This document shows positions 52,800 through 64,000 of a stretch of 64,000 bases of DNA, one piece after another. The position numbers and the translations under genes were made by a program. The notes under the pieces were generated by a model, which saw only the letters and a list, made by a program, of their open reading frames with translations, had not been told where the DNA came from and did no database searches. How positions within the stretch are numbered: the first letter of the stretch is position 1; each line of letters begins with the position of its first letter. The DNA comes from Liolophura sinensis (Eukaryota > Mollusca > Polyplacophora > Chitonida > Chitonidae): assembly GCF_032854445.1 (NCBI RefSeq), contig NC_088301.1, forward strand, positions 36,379,187 through 36,443,186. Reading direction: 5' to 3'.

Positions 52800-54560
52800 T
52801 CTTTGCTCACTGTGTCTTTTCACCACATTGTCCACTCTGTCTTCTCACCCTAGTCTGATCACTGTCCACTCTGCGTTCTCACCTCTGTGTCTATTGTCAC
52901 CATTTTCCAGACTGTCTTCTCACAGCGCCATCATTGTCCAATCTGTCTTCTCCCCTCACTGTTGTACTGTTTTCAAAGTCCTTTCTCATCATTCCACACC
53001 TCATATTTTTAAGTTACTGTCATCATTGTCCACTCTTCTTACTTCAGTACCGTCACTGTCCACTGTTTTTTCTTATCTTATTGTCATAGATTGTTCCCTT
53101 TGTCTTCCTATCTTTGTGTCATCGGTGGCCATTTTTCTCACTTCAGTGCCTATCGCACTGTCCTCGTTGACCAACCAATGTTTCTATCTCGCGCGCCTTA
53201 TTATACAACCGATTTTTTTTACCTCTTTGTCATTATTGTCCAGCTGGTATGTTTACCTCGGTGTCATTATTGTGCAACCAATGATTTTAACTCATTGTCA
53301 TTACTGTCCTAACGGTGTCTTCGCCTCACTGTCATTTGTTGTCCAACTGGCGTTTTTACCTCACCGTCATTATTATGCATCCGATATTTTTGCCTCAGTG
53401 TCATCACTGTCCAGTTGGTATATTTACCTCACTGTAATCATTGTGAAACCAGTATCTATACCTCACTGTCATTTTTGTTCAACTGGTGTCTTTACCTTAC
53501 TGTCATTGTTAAACAACCGACAATACTATTTCAGTGTCATTATTCTTCAGCTGGTATCTCTACCTCATTGTCATTCTTGTGCAACCAGTGTCTTCACTTC
53601 ACTGTAATTATTGCATAACTGGTAACTGTCTTTTACTCACTGTCCTCGTTGACCTGCTGATGTCTTTACACCAGTGTCATTTTTATGCAACAGATGTTTT
53701 TACCTTGCTGTCATTATTATGCAACCCATGTTTTTACCTCGGTGTCATTATTGTCCAGCTGGTATCTTTACATCACTGCCATTATTGTGCAGTCAGTGTC
53801 TTCACCTCCCTCTTGTTATTGTGCAACCATTGTTTTTACCACAGTGTTATATTTATTCACCCTTTGTTTTCAACTCGGTGTCATTATTGATCACCCTGAG
53901 TTTCTTTCCATCTTTTTTTCATCACCTTACTGTCATCAGTGTTCAGTCTATATTTTCACCTCATTGTCATTACTGTCCATCCCATTTCTTCATCTCACCA
54001 CTGGCCGTCAGTGTCATCACCTCATTTCTCATCACCTCACTGTCATCAATATTCAGTCTATGATTTCACCACATTGCCATTGTTGTCCAACATTGTTGTT
54101 TCTTCATCTCATTGTCATCACTCCGTCGTCTCATTTCAGTTGTATCATTGTGCAGTCTGTCATCATTGTTCACTATGTCTTCACCTCAAAAACATCATTA
54201 TATTCACCTCACTACCGTTATTGTCCTGCTGAAGTCTTCACCTCACTGTCATTAGTATGCAACCGATGATGTACCTCAATGTAATTATTTTCCAGTTGGT
54301 ATCTTTACCTCACTGTCATTATTGTGCAGCCAGTGTCTTCACCTCACTGTCGTGATTTTTCAGCTGGTGTCTTTGCTTTATTGGTTGACAGCTGGTATAC
54401 GGATGTCTGTTTCGACGCATAGATTCACCTCGTTGTCATCATTGCACGTCTGTGTCTTCATCTCCTTGTCGTCATCACCCATATGTGTCTTAACCTCACT
54501 GTCCCATTTCTTCAACTCACTGTGCTCAATATCCCTCACCACCTGTCTTCACCTCTGTGT
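52800..54560 (+). repeat. 34-bp minisatellite array, about 50 diverged units
   Basis: Typical units contain TGTCATTATTGTCCAGCTGG followed by a T.TTTACCTCAC-type half; well-preserved consecutive units near 53229-53450 are 34 bp long. Edges are diverged. Long open frames in all three + frames (up to 259 codons at 52828-53607) are by-products of the repeat. Confidence 0.92.
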
Positions 54561-55267
54561 CGTCGGTGTCCCAAAAAATTGGGTATACATGCAAAGCGTT
54601 GAACTAGACCCTATGCATGGTTTCAGCTATTCTCGAAATATATTCTGTTTCAGGCTTTACTTTGGAGAAAAACGTAGCATACACGATGTCTTGCTTTTTT
54701 TTTTGTTTTGCCTGCTGAGAGAGAATCTATATCTTTCATGTAGGTGTAGTCGTTCATGGATATTGCTCTCTTGATTAGTCTGAGTAAATTAGTGCCTTTA
54801 TATGTTAAATAACTTGTTTTAGAGAATGACCAACATGAAGTATCCTAATTCACGCTTTAGAGATCATTGCTGTATACTATCCCTGTTTTGACCACGAGTA
54901 TGACTTAGAAGTGGAGCATGTGGCATAGGCTTTGTTAATCAGACTATCTTGCACAAAGCAGTTTATAGAGCCCGATCAGGACAGAGAAATAACCTGACCT
55001 ACATACATATATCCACCAATTCTTGTCTACACAGGTCGTAGTTATCTAATCTTTTGTATGGGCGTTTGAACTAAACGGTCACATTGTACTCCACACAACA
55101 GTTAACGTGAAGAAAATAGAGGCATTTTATCCATCCATACTTTATACCTAGATAGATCTCCAAAACCAACCACATTCATCAAACGTAGACAACACAATGT
55201 TCAGATCAACAATCACCCCTCCACCATCCTCTATATCTCCACAGTCATCATCAAGCATCCTCTATTG
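54561..55267. other. Between arrays, no gene seen
   Basis: Unique-looking sequence with a short T-run near 54700. No motif was recognised. Confidence 0.4.
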
Positions 55268-55530
55268 GGTGAGTGAGTGAGTGAGTGAGGTTTAACGCCG
55301 TACTTAACATTTTTCAGTCATATGACAACAAAGAGTGCATGTAATGTGCCTCCTTGTTGCAGGAGGGATTTCCACCGCTCTTTTATCTAATGCTGCTTCA
55401 ATGAGACGGCTTACCGAAGGCAAGTAAGATGCCCCGCCCGAGCCATTATACTGATACGGGTCAACCAGTCGTTGCACTGTCCTCTTCATGTTGAACGCCA
55501 AAAAAGGAAGTTACAACTTCTTCTTTTAAG
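55268..55530 (-). mobile_element. SINE-like repeat with GTGAGTGAGTGAG tail, reverse orientation
   Basis: It begins with a GTGA tandem and GGTTTAACGCCGTACTTAAC, the reverse of the 'gttaaacc..actcactc' tail seen elsewhere in the window. The body extends to about 55530 with no coding motif. Exact boundaries are uncertain. Confidence 0.55.
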
Positions 55531-55599
55531 GTCTTAGGTGTGACACGACCCAGGATTGGTCATGGATCTACAGCTCCTCCTCTACCAATTGTGCTATCG

Positions 55600-56905
55600 G
55601 GGCCGGTTCCTCTATGATCATCATCAAGCGATATGTTCAGACCAACCAACCCCACCCCTCTATACTGGTCATCGTCAAGCAATATTATGTTCCGACCAAC
55701 TATCATCGCCCCTCTATACATCTATGGTCATCGTCAAGCAATATGTTCCGACCAACTATCATTGCCCTTCTATACTTCTAAAATCATCGTCAAGCAATAT
55801 GTTCTGACCAACTATTATCGACCCTCTATCTTTTAAAGTCATCGTCAAGCAATATGTTCTGATTAACTATTATCGACCCTCTATTCTTCTAAAGCCATCG
55901 TCAAGCAATATGTTCTGATTAACTATTATCGACCCTCTATTCTTCTAAAGCCATCATCAAGCGATATGTTCAGACCAACCATCCCCACCCCTCTATACTG
56001 GTCATCGTCAAGCAATATTATGTTCCGACCAACTATCATCGCCCCTCTATACATCTATGGTCATCGTCAAGCAATATGTTCCGACCAACTATCATTGCCC
56101 TTCTATACTTCTAAAATCATCGTCAAGCAATATGTTCTGACCAACTATCATCGCCCTCTACACTTCTAAAGTCATCGTCAAGAAATATGTTCTGACCAAC
56201 TATTATCGCCCCTCTATTCTTCTAAAGTCATCGTCAAGCGATATGTTCTGATTATCTACCATCGCCCCTCTGTACTTCTATAATCAGCGTCAAGCAATAT
56301 GTTCTGACCAACTATCATCGCCCTCTACACTTCTAAAGTCATCGTCAAGAAATATGTTCTGACCAACTATCATCGCCCTCTACACTTCTAAAGTCATCGT
56401 CAAGAAATATGTTCTGACCAACTACTATCGACCCTCTATTCTTCTAAAGTCATCGTCAAGCAATATGTTCCGACCAACTATCATTGCCCTTCTATACTTC
56501 TAAAATCATCGTCAAGCAATATGTTCTGACCAACTATCATCGCCCTCTACACTTCTAAAGTCATCGTCAAGAAATATGTTCTGACCAACTATTATCGCCC
56601 CTCTATTCTTCTAAAGTCATCGTCAAGCGATATGTTCTGATTATCTACCATCGCCCCTCTGTACTTCTATAATCAGCGTCAAGCAATATGTTCTGACCAA
56701 CGATTATCACCCCTCTATAGGGCCTACTTCTATAGTCAGTGTCAAGCAATATTTTCTGACCAACTATTATCACCCCTCTATACTTCTATGGTCATCGTCA
56801 AGCAATATTATGTTCCGACCAACTGTCATCGCCCCTCTATACTTCTATAGTCATCGTCAAGCAATATAATGTTCTGACCAACTATCATCGTTCCTCTATT
56901 ATTAC
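55600..56905 (+). repeat. 55-56-bp minisatellite array, about 23 units
   Basis: The unit is approximately CAAGCAATATGTTCTGACCA + ACTATCATCGCCCCTCTATA + CTTCTAAAGTCATCGT. A multi-unit block at 55628-55830 recurs at about 55961-56163, a 333-bp step, and a second block near 56125-56295 recurs near 56515-56690, so higher-order duplication occurred. Confidence 0.95.
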
Positions 56906-57239
56906 GAAAAGCCTCCTGAAGTAGACACTGCACAGGATATACCATTTATATGAAACGAAACGAAACAAACACCATTCAGACTTCATTGGACTTATTATCT
57001 AAATTCAACGAGAAAAGATAAAGTTTACCTATTTAAATCATGCAATCTGAAGGTGTCGCGTCAGGTATTTTGGGATATAATTAAAGACGTACAGCATAGA
57101 GAGTAAAACCAGAGCAGCTACGACGGTGTGATATCTAGTAAGTGGTCACATGTAACCGGTGAAATACGGGTTCTTGTCAATTTACCTCAGTGAGGGTTTT
57201 ATTCTGACTGTTCATGTAAATGCATAAATAGTAGCAATC
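56906..57239. other. Between repeats, no gene seen
   Basis: It contains a short GAAAC/GAAACGAAAC run near 56952. Nothing else was recognised. Confidence 0.35.
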
Positions 57240-57440
57240 CACACGCCGCCTAGCCCAACGGCTTAAGCAGAATTAGGTAGCAAAAAATGTATTGATATTA
57301 ACAGCGATTTATTAGACGTCACTGGTCTAGAATTACTCAAAATGTCGTATTGTCATCACATTTAACATACAATCACATTAAAACAATGCAAATTGACAAG
57401 GGCTCGGAGATTGCTTAGTCCACCAGCAGAATCCAGCTTA
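57240..57440 (+). repeat. Dispersed repeat, copy 2 (partner at 19255-19460)
   Basis: See the partner for the shared words. It includes CACATTTAACATACAATCAC and ATTAAAACAATGCAAAT, then an extra GACAAGGGCTCGGAGA stretch before TGCTTAGTCCACCAG. Confidence 0.75.
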
Positions 57441-58441
57441 CTGCTTACATAAATATCACTTTAATATCTCTGAGATGTCATATAATCAATCAGTATGTAA
57501 CTAGAGCGAGCTGCACGATCTAGTCCTCAATGTCCATTGCGAATATATGGACTATGTATGTATGTATTCGAGGGTATTTGCTAAGTATAGGTTACCCTGC
57601 ACTGTTTGGGAGATTTAAGTTCCCTACGCTTACATGTTAAGCATAGGGGCGAACTGTGATTTACTTGACTGTGTGCACTGATTAGATTTCTGCCTTGCAT
57701 AACCTACACTCTCTGTGGATGGACACCTCTTGAAAGAAATTCACGCGAATATGTATATGTATATATAAATGTAAATCCTGCCAATATGCCTCTCGTCAGA
57801 TTATGTAATACAATAGCTGGCACGAATGCAAGGCGAGTATACATGGATCATGTAGAACATACAAATATATATATGTGTACTCCAGAAATAGTTCAATCGT
57901 ACTAACATTGTATATGATCTGAGACGACTTGCAGCCAAAATGTAGGTGAAGCCTCTGCATAAATTATTCTCAGCAGAGAGGTAGTTGATCTATTTTATTA
58001 CACTATATCGATACAGAAGGACACGAATGTAAATTATCCCGTTTGAAGGGTGCGAGAACTGGCTTTCGTCAAACTACACGAAGCAACTTAGGGTGGTCGG
58101 TTTCTTACCCACGTATATATCTACCCTAGATAAACACGTCATAGTAACACCTCGCTACCTTGTACAACTCAGGTTCTACAACCTTCCCTGTCAGTTAGTC
58201 AATCGTCGAGGAGCAATAAAAAGATATATGAGTTCGAAATGTAAAGACTATATATACGACCCTCACATTTTTATATTAATTTAAACTAATATAAGGTGTA
58301 CAAAATATAAATAAATGCATTGTTAATTTAGATAACTTTATTTAGCGACATTTATGCTGAGATGATTAAAATATTAATCAATAACCCACATTAACATGCT
58401 TGTTTGGAGGTTACATGAAGGACCTGAGCATTCTTAACATG
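57441..58441. other. Intergenic, no gene seen
   Basis: AT-rich sequence. The 63-codon frame at 58093-58284 has no recognisable motif. Confidence 0.4.
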
Positions 58442-58472
58442 CGGCCTTGTTCGTGAATCACGAACAAGGCCG
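58442..58472. repeat. Perfect 15-bp-arm palindrome
   Basis: CGGCCTTGTTCGTGA, one A, then its exact reverse complement TCACGAACAAGGCCG. It lies about 70 bp before the 28-bp array begins. It could form a strong hairpin in RNA or single-stranded DNA. Confidence 0.9.
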
Positions 58473-58539
58473 ACTAAATGGTCGGTAGTCGGTCTCCACG
58501 TTTCCTCAACCTACGCAGCTAGCTATTCTGTATGCGCAT

Positions 58540-60180
58540 AAACCAGCTACCATTTCAACTATGCAGAAAAACAGCGATCGTCTAAACTATCAGTGTAACC
58601 AGCAATCGTCTCATTTATATGGCAAACTAGCAGCCGTCTAAATTATATGCAGCTAACCAACAACCATTTGTTTTAAACATGTTTATTTTCCTTTGCGTAT
58701 ACACAGTACGTAAGCCATAGGCTTATAACAAGTAACGTTCGCAGAAATGTATACATGTATATCGTTTTTTCTTGAAAAGCAAAGTATATAAACACCAACC
58801 GTTTCTACTAAGCAGCCAACCAGCTACTTACTACCAACCATATCATACATGTAGCTAATAAGAAAATATATCAATTATGCAGCTTTACAGCAATCAAGGT
58901 AACTATGGAGCTATATAACCAGCAACCGTATGAACTATGAATGTTTATTAGAGATCATTTCAACAATTTAGCTACCCACCAAACCATCTCAGCCGGCCTT
59001 AAGTCGTTGTAATTATGCAGCTAGCCACAAACCGTTGTAACTATGCAGCTAGTCATAAACCGGTGTAACTATGCAGCTAGTCATAAACCGGTGTAACTAT
59101 GCAGCTAGCCATAAACCGTTGTAACTATGCAGCTAGCCATAAACCGTTGTAACTATGCAGCTAGCCATAAACCACTACAGCTATGCTACTAACCACATAC
59201 CGTTTCAACTCTGCAGCCAGACATAAGTCGTTAAGACTATGTACCTAACCTACAACCATCTCGGCCATGAAGCTAACAATAAATCGTTCCATCTATTCAG
59301 CATATCACCAACCATAGCAACTGTATGGTAAATTCACAACCGTTTCAACTATGTTACCATTTCAACCCATCGGTAATTTTAACAATGTTGCCACCACCAA
59401 CCGTCTCAACTATGCTATCAATCAACATTTAGAAGTATGGAGCTAACCACCAAATGACTCAACTGTGTAGGTAACCAACAACCGTGTCTACTATGCAGCT
59501 AACCAACAATCATGTCTACCATGTAATAAGCCTGTAACCATTTCAACTGTGTAGCTATCCATCAATAATCTCGGCTAGGCAGCTGACCGTCTAAAGAACC
59601 TCTAATATGCAGATAACCAACACTTGTCTCTACACTGCGGGTACCCAACAATCGCCTCTACTATGCATCTAAATAACAATCGACTGTACTATGCACCTAA
59701 ATAACAATCGTCTCTACTATTCAGCTAACCAACAATCGTCTCTGCTATTCAGCTAACCAACAATCGTCTCTGCTATTCAGCTAACGAGCAATCGTCTGTA
59801 ATATGCAACTAATACAGCTGGAAGGCAACCATCTCATCATGCAGCCAGCCATAAGAGGTGCCCACTATTAAGATTATCAGCAATCATTCCAGCTGTGGAA
59901 TTAATCATAAACTGTCTCAACTATGAGTCTCTAATCACCAACCGTCTAAACTGTGTAGCTATCCATGCAGCAACCATTGCTACCATGTAGCCACATGTAA
60001 TCGCTGTACCTACCCCCAAGCAACCCAGTAGCTAGCCGGCCGCCGTGTCAATTTAACAGCTAACTAGCCACGTAAACTTATTTATACAGTCACTCTGTTT
60101 ACAACAATGTAGCTAACTGAAAAAGTTGTCAGCTATGTAGATTATCAATAACCAAGGTAACCACGTAGCTCCCGGCCACC
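58540..60180 (+). repeat. 28-bp minisatellite, diverged, best preserved at 59008-59175
   Basis: The core unit AACTATGCAGCTAGCCATAA + ACCGTTGT repeats exactly in 28-bp steps around 59037-59165. Outside that, diverged AACTATGCAGCTAACCAACAATCGTCT-like units continue on both sides up to the 58-bp array. Confidence 0.88.
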
Positions 60181-61605
60181 CTACTCAGCGATCCTTCTAT
60201 ATAGCTGTCAGCTATATGCAGACACTCAGGCATTCTGTCAGCTGAATAGCCAACCAGCCACACTGTCAGCTGTATGTAGATACTCAGTCGCTCTGTCAAC
60301 GGAGTAGCCAACCAGCCACACGGTCAGCTGTATGTAGATACTCAGTCGCTGTGTCGAGTGAGTAGCCAACCAGCCACACGGTCAGCTGTATGTAGATACT
60401 CAGTCACTCTGTCAACTGAGTAGCCAACAGGCCACACGGTCAGCTATATGTAGATACTCAGTCGCTCTGTGGAGTGAGTAGCCAACAGGCCACACGGTCA
60501 GCTGTATGTAGATACTCAGTTACTCTGTCAACGGAGTAGCCAACCAGCCACACTGTCAGCTATATGTAGATACTCAGTCACTCTGTCAAATGAGTAGCCA
60601 ACAGGCCACACTGTCAGCTGTATGTAGATACTCAGTCGCTCTGTCAAGTGAGTTGCCAACCAGCCACACTGTCAGCTGTATGTAGATACTCAGTCACTCT
60701 GTCAACGGAGTAGCCAACCAGCCACACTGTCAGCTGTATGTAGATACTCAGTCACTCTGTCAACTGAGTAGCCAACCAGCTAACTGTCAGCTATATGTAG
60801 ATACTCAGTCGCTCTGTCAACTGAGTAGCCAACAGGCCACACGGTCAGCTATATGTAGATACTCAGTCACTCTGTCAACTGAGTAGCCAACAGGCCACAC
60901 GGTCAGCTGTATGTAGATACTCAGTCACTCTGTCAACGGAGTAGTCAACCAGCCACACTGTCAGCTATATGTAGATACTCGGTCACTCTGTCAACTGAGT
61001 AGCCAACCAGCTAACTGTCAGCTATATGTAGATACTTAGTCACTCTGTCAACTGAGTAGCCAACAGGCCACACTGTCAGCTATATGTAGATACTCAGTCA
61101 CTCTGTCAACTGATTAGCCAACAGGCCACACGGTCAGCTGTATGTAGATACTCAGTCACTCTGTCAACGGAGTAACCAACAGGCCACACGGTCAGCTATA
61201 TGTAGATACTCGGTCACTCTGTCAACTGAGTAGCCAACCAGCCACACTGTCAGCTATATGTAGATACTCAGTCACTCTGTCAACTGATTAGCCAACAGGC
61301 CACACGGTCAGCTGTATGCAAATACTCAGTCACTCTGTCAACTGAGTAGCCAACTATCAGCTATATGTAGATACTCAGTCACTCTGTCAACTGAGTAGCC
61401 AATAGGCCACACGGTCAGCTGTATGTAGATACTCAGTCACTCTGTCAACTGAGTAGCCAGCCAGTCACACTGTCGGCTGTATGTAAATACTCAGTCACTC
61501 TGTCAAGAAAGTAGCCAACCAGCCACACTGTCAGCTATATGCAAATGCTCAATCACTCTCTCAAGTGAGTAGCCAACCAGTCACACTGTCAGCTATATGT
61601 AGATA
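60181..61605 (+). repeat. 58-bp minisatellite array, about 24 units
   Basis: The unit is TGTAGATACTCAGTCACTCT + GTCAACTGAGTAGCCAACCA + GCCACACTGTCAGCTGTA (58 bp). Recurrent variants are ACAGGCCACACGGTCAGC, CAGCTATATG and AACGGAGTAG. The array resumes at 61876 after a SINE insertion and fades at about 61960. Confidence 0.97.
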
Positions 61606-61875
61606 GTAGCCTCCATGGGCGAGTTGGTTAACACGCCAGCCCAGAAGCCTCTCACCAATGCCCCAGAAGCCTCTCACCCATGCGGTCACTGTGAGTTCAA
61701 GTCCAGCTCATGCTAGCTTCCTCTTCGACCGTACGTTGCAAGGTCTGCAGCAACATGGGGATGTTCATGGGTTTTTCTCGGGCTCTGCCTGGTTTCCTCT
61801 CACCATAATGCTGGCCACCGTCGTATAAGTAAAATAATCTTGAGAACGGCGTAAAACACCAATCAAATGAAAAAA
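61606..61875 (+). mobile_element. Full-length-like tRNA-derived SINE inserted in the 58-bp array
   Basis: The head has an A-box-like TGGGCGAGTTGG (61616-61627) and a B-box-like GAGTTCAAGTCC (61693-61704). The body matches the other SINE copies and the tail reads CACCAATCAAATGAAAAAA. A 22-bp tandem duplication (CCAGAAGCCTCTCACC.ATGC, 61641-61684) separates the boxes. A perfect 12-bp target duplication TATATGTAGATA flanks it (61594-61605 and 61876-61887). Confidence 0.93.
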
Positions 61876-61960
61876 TATATGTAGATACTCAGTCACTCTG
61901 TCAACTGAGTAGCCAACTAGCCACATTGTCAGCATTATGTAGATTCTGAGTCACAGTTAA
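61876..61960 (+). repeat. Distal end of the 58-bp array
   Basis: It continues TATATGTAGATACTCAGTCA and the remaining unit directly after the SINE, then decays (CATTGTCAGCATTATGTAGA). Confidence 0.85.
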
Positions 61961-63228
61961 TCAGAAAGCTTCCTAGCTGGAAGTCATTGAGTAAATTTCT
62001 CAGCCATCCATGTAAATCAGACTTCAGTCATATAATTAAGGTTATTAGCCATATCTTCTTAGTTGAAAATCTCGTTGAGAAAAATGCTTTAATCCAAAAA
62101 CTTGTCGTCCGTAAAGTTTTCTCCAGGTTATTCTGGTTAATTTTGAGTGGTTGCATGCTTATGTAATCCGAATGGAGCTACATATTACAAAATATACTGG
62201 CATTAATTACTTATGTAGCCAACCCACGCATACAATAGACTAGTGAAGTCCGGTATATGAGTGACTGAAAGCGTGAAGTTTACGCAATAGGCTTTCGTGT
62301 TTACATTTTTGTCATGAGTTGTTTATAAAATAAGGCTGTGAATCATTTACAAACATATACTTCTGTAGACATATTGTCTGCTAAACGTCCCACGTTCCTG
62401 ATCGATATTTTGTAGTATCTCGTCCAATGCTTGCACTAAATGTAACACCATCAATATGTGCAACACACTTACTTGTATGTACACATTTATTGTCTGCCAG
62501 CTGGTTTCGCGACTATTCGCAGACCAAGTAATCCATGTCCACACATTTCAGTCACTGGCATGATGGGAAAATTATTCATAAATACTAGCTTCTGTATATG
62601 GAAAATACAAGACATACATTGAAAGTACTCGTAATTATACCGACTTCTCCATGAAATAATAAACACACCAATGAACCAAAGCTACGAATCAATGAAATAC
62701 ACATTTGCACAATAATCTTTTCAATAATAATTGTAAAATTATTCATTGCCGTAACCAATAAATTGATTGATCAGTCAATCGACTGATCAAATAGCACATT
62801 TATACCAATCATTTGCATTCCAACAAAGCATACTAGGTCACTGGAGATCCACTACTGTTATGTTAAGAATCTGCATGTCTACATCCCATTTAGTCAATTT
62901 AATCATTGAAAATAAACGAATCTGTCAGTTATACAAGTGAATTACAGAGAAATAACCGCATATACTGGCCACTGCAGTGTTGGACTGGCGGTTAATATGG
63001 CAACTTGCTGTTATATCGGGTATTTTTTCAACGTCCCTGGGTCGAATACCGAAGATGATATACATGGGACTTAGGTAAACGAAACTCAGCTATTACCCAT
63101 TTATGGCAAAATTGAAGACTAATATAGGTGTTTTCTCACATCCTTCGAAAGAAAGTTTTCTTCACAAAGTTGTATTTTAATGTGAGTAGAAACAACTTGG
63201 GGAAAACTATCTCAGTAAGAGATTATTG
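61961..63228. other. Intergenic, no gene seen
   Basis: AT-rich sequence. It contains a small hairpin at 62767-62790 (TTGATCAGTC AATC GACTGATCAA). No gene was recognised. Confidence 0.45.
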
Positions 63229-63318
63229 TCCCGATTTCCTTTTGCCATAATTCTGGCCGTCGTGTTATGTAAGTGAAATAAGTGCGGGTTAAAACATCAA
63301 TCAAAAAATGAAATAAAT
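63229..63318 (+). mobile_element. SINE 3'-end fragment
   Basis: CCATAATTCTGGCCGTCGTG, TAAGTGAAATAAG and AACATCAATCAAAAAATGAA correspond to the last 80-90 bp of the SINE family seen in this window. Confidence 0.7.
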
Positions 63319-64000
63319 ATATTGAAAGCGATTTCTGTGTTTTATCTTAATCGCTAATTGCAGGTTTGTGTTCAGACATCCGTAGTAATGAAGTATAATA
63401 GCCATTATATCGTTGCGCAAACATACCTCCCTGTCACATGCCAAATATTTTCACTTCAGCGGTGAAAATCTAGCTTTTTCACCACCTACATGTTTAGTTA
63501 AAAAAAACTGTACCCACGTATAAAAGTATGTTCACACAATTTTCTAAAATCTCAACTCATCTCCTGCCGTAAGTTCACTTTCACGTGAACAATTATACGT
63601 GACGCAGAATGTTTATTTATCTCCCTGCATGCTGTTGATGGTATGTGACTTTCAGAAATACAAAGATTGAAATCGTGCAGAACAATTAAAGCCCTTGAAA
63701 ACGACGCTCCGGTTTATCTTTCGATTAGCTCCTTGGGCAAGAGCTTAACATTCTTTTAACTGTTTTGCTCAAGACAATGGCCGATTATTGTTGTCGCTTA
63801 CTTCCTGTATCGTCTAAAATTTTCAAGCCGAGGGGACTTTCGTCAGAGTAAATATCTCAAGTTAATTCATACAGAAAAGGTGTTATCTGTACAGGTAAAT
63901 TTATATAATTGAGACAGCTGGTGCTGCTGTGTTATAAATGTGAGGCAATAAAGCTGATTAAAGACGCGTATGCAATTACCAATATATCCAATTATTGTTT
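63319..64000. other. Window end, no gene seen
   Basis: AT-rich sequence with no exon or repeat recognised. Confidence 0.35.

Noticed and set aside
52828-53607. 259-codon open frame
   Set aside because: It lies wholly inside the 34-bp tandem array; all three forward frames are open there because the unit lacks stops, and the product is only the repeat translated.
55633-56169. Two almost identical 67-codon frames
   Set aside because: They are two copies of the same higher-order block of the 55-bp minisatellite.

Overview
The window is eukaryotic nuclear DNA: AT-rich, intron-rich with GT..AG junctions, dense in tRNA-derived SINEs, minisatellites and transposon remains. The SINE tail (an 'accataatgctggcc' type block ending in a run of AAATA repeats), the 'gttaaacc(cc)..actcactcactc' repeat and abundant 'acatgta' words suggest a marine lophotrochozoan, most likely a mollusc. 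That assignment is inference.

Region 1 (1-17.2 kb, + strand): the 3' 22 exons of a maltase-glucoamylase/sucrase-isomaltase-like family 31 alpha-glucosidase. All splice phases agree and join into 814 codons including the stop. The 5' end (signal/anchor, trefoil) lies outside the window. Its introns hold a long inverted repeat, a 1.5 kb 20-bp minisatellite, a SINE and dispersed repeats.

Region 2 (19.2-24.4 kb): a three-exon gene of unknown function on + (22460-24271, 319 aa, basic, coiled-coil-like), with a cluster of CRE palindromes upstream. About 2 kb upstream lies a broken paralogue whose two parts sit back to back in opposite orientations.

Region 3 (25.1-28.1 kb): degraded Crypton-type tyrosine recombinase elements (DUF3504/KIAA1958-like), arranged as large inverted arms. 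The presumed catalytic tyrosine is lost in both copies.

Region 4 (28.27-39.43 kb, - strand): one Ty3/gypsy-type LTR retrotransposon with very long LTRs (about 1.8-2.0 kb) and decayed gag, zinc knuckle, RT and RNase H. A 15-copy 104-bp tandem array has grown inside the RT, and unidentified sequence occupies the place expected for integrase.

Region 5 (41.9-43.0 kb, +): a single-exon ankyrin-repeat protein of 385 aa with a basic Ser/Arg-rich tail.

Region 6 (43-64 kb): no convincing gene. It holds SINE fragments, homopolymer G and C tracts, and four long minisatellites (units about 34, 55, 28 and 58 bp) covering most of 52.8-62 kb. A SINE has inserted into one repeat unit with a perfect 12-bp target duplication. 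The functional genes share no evident pathway; the window is a normal gene followed by repeat-rich accessory sequence.
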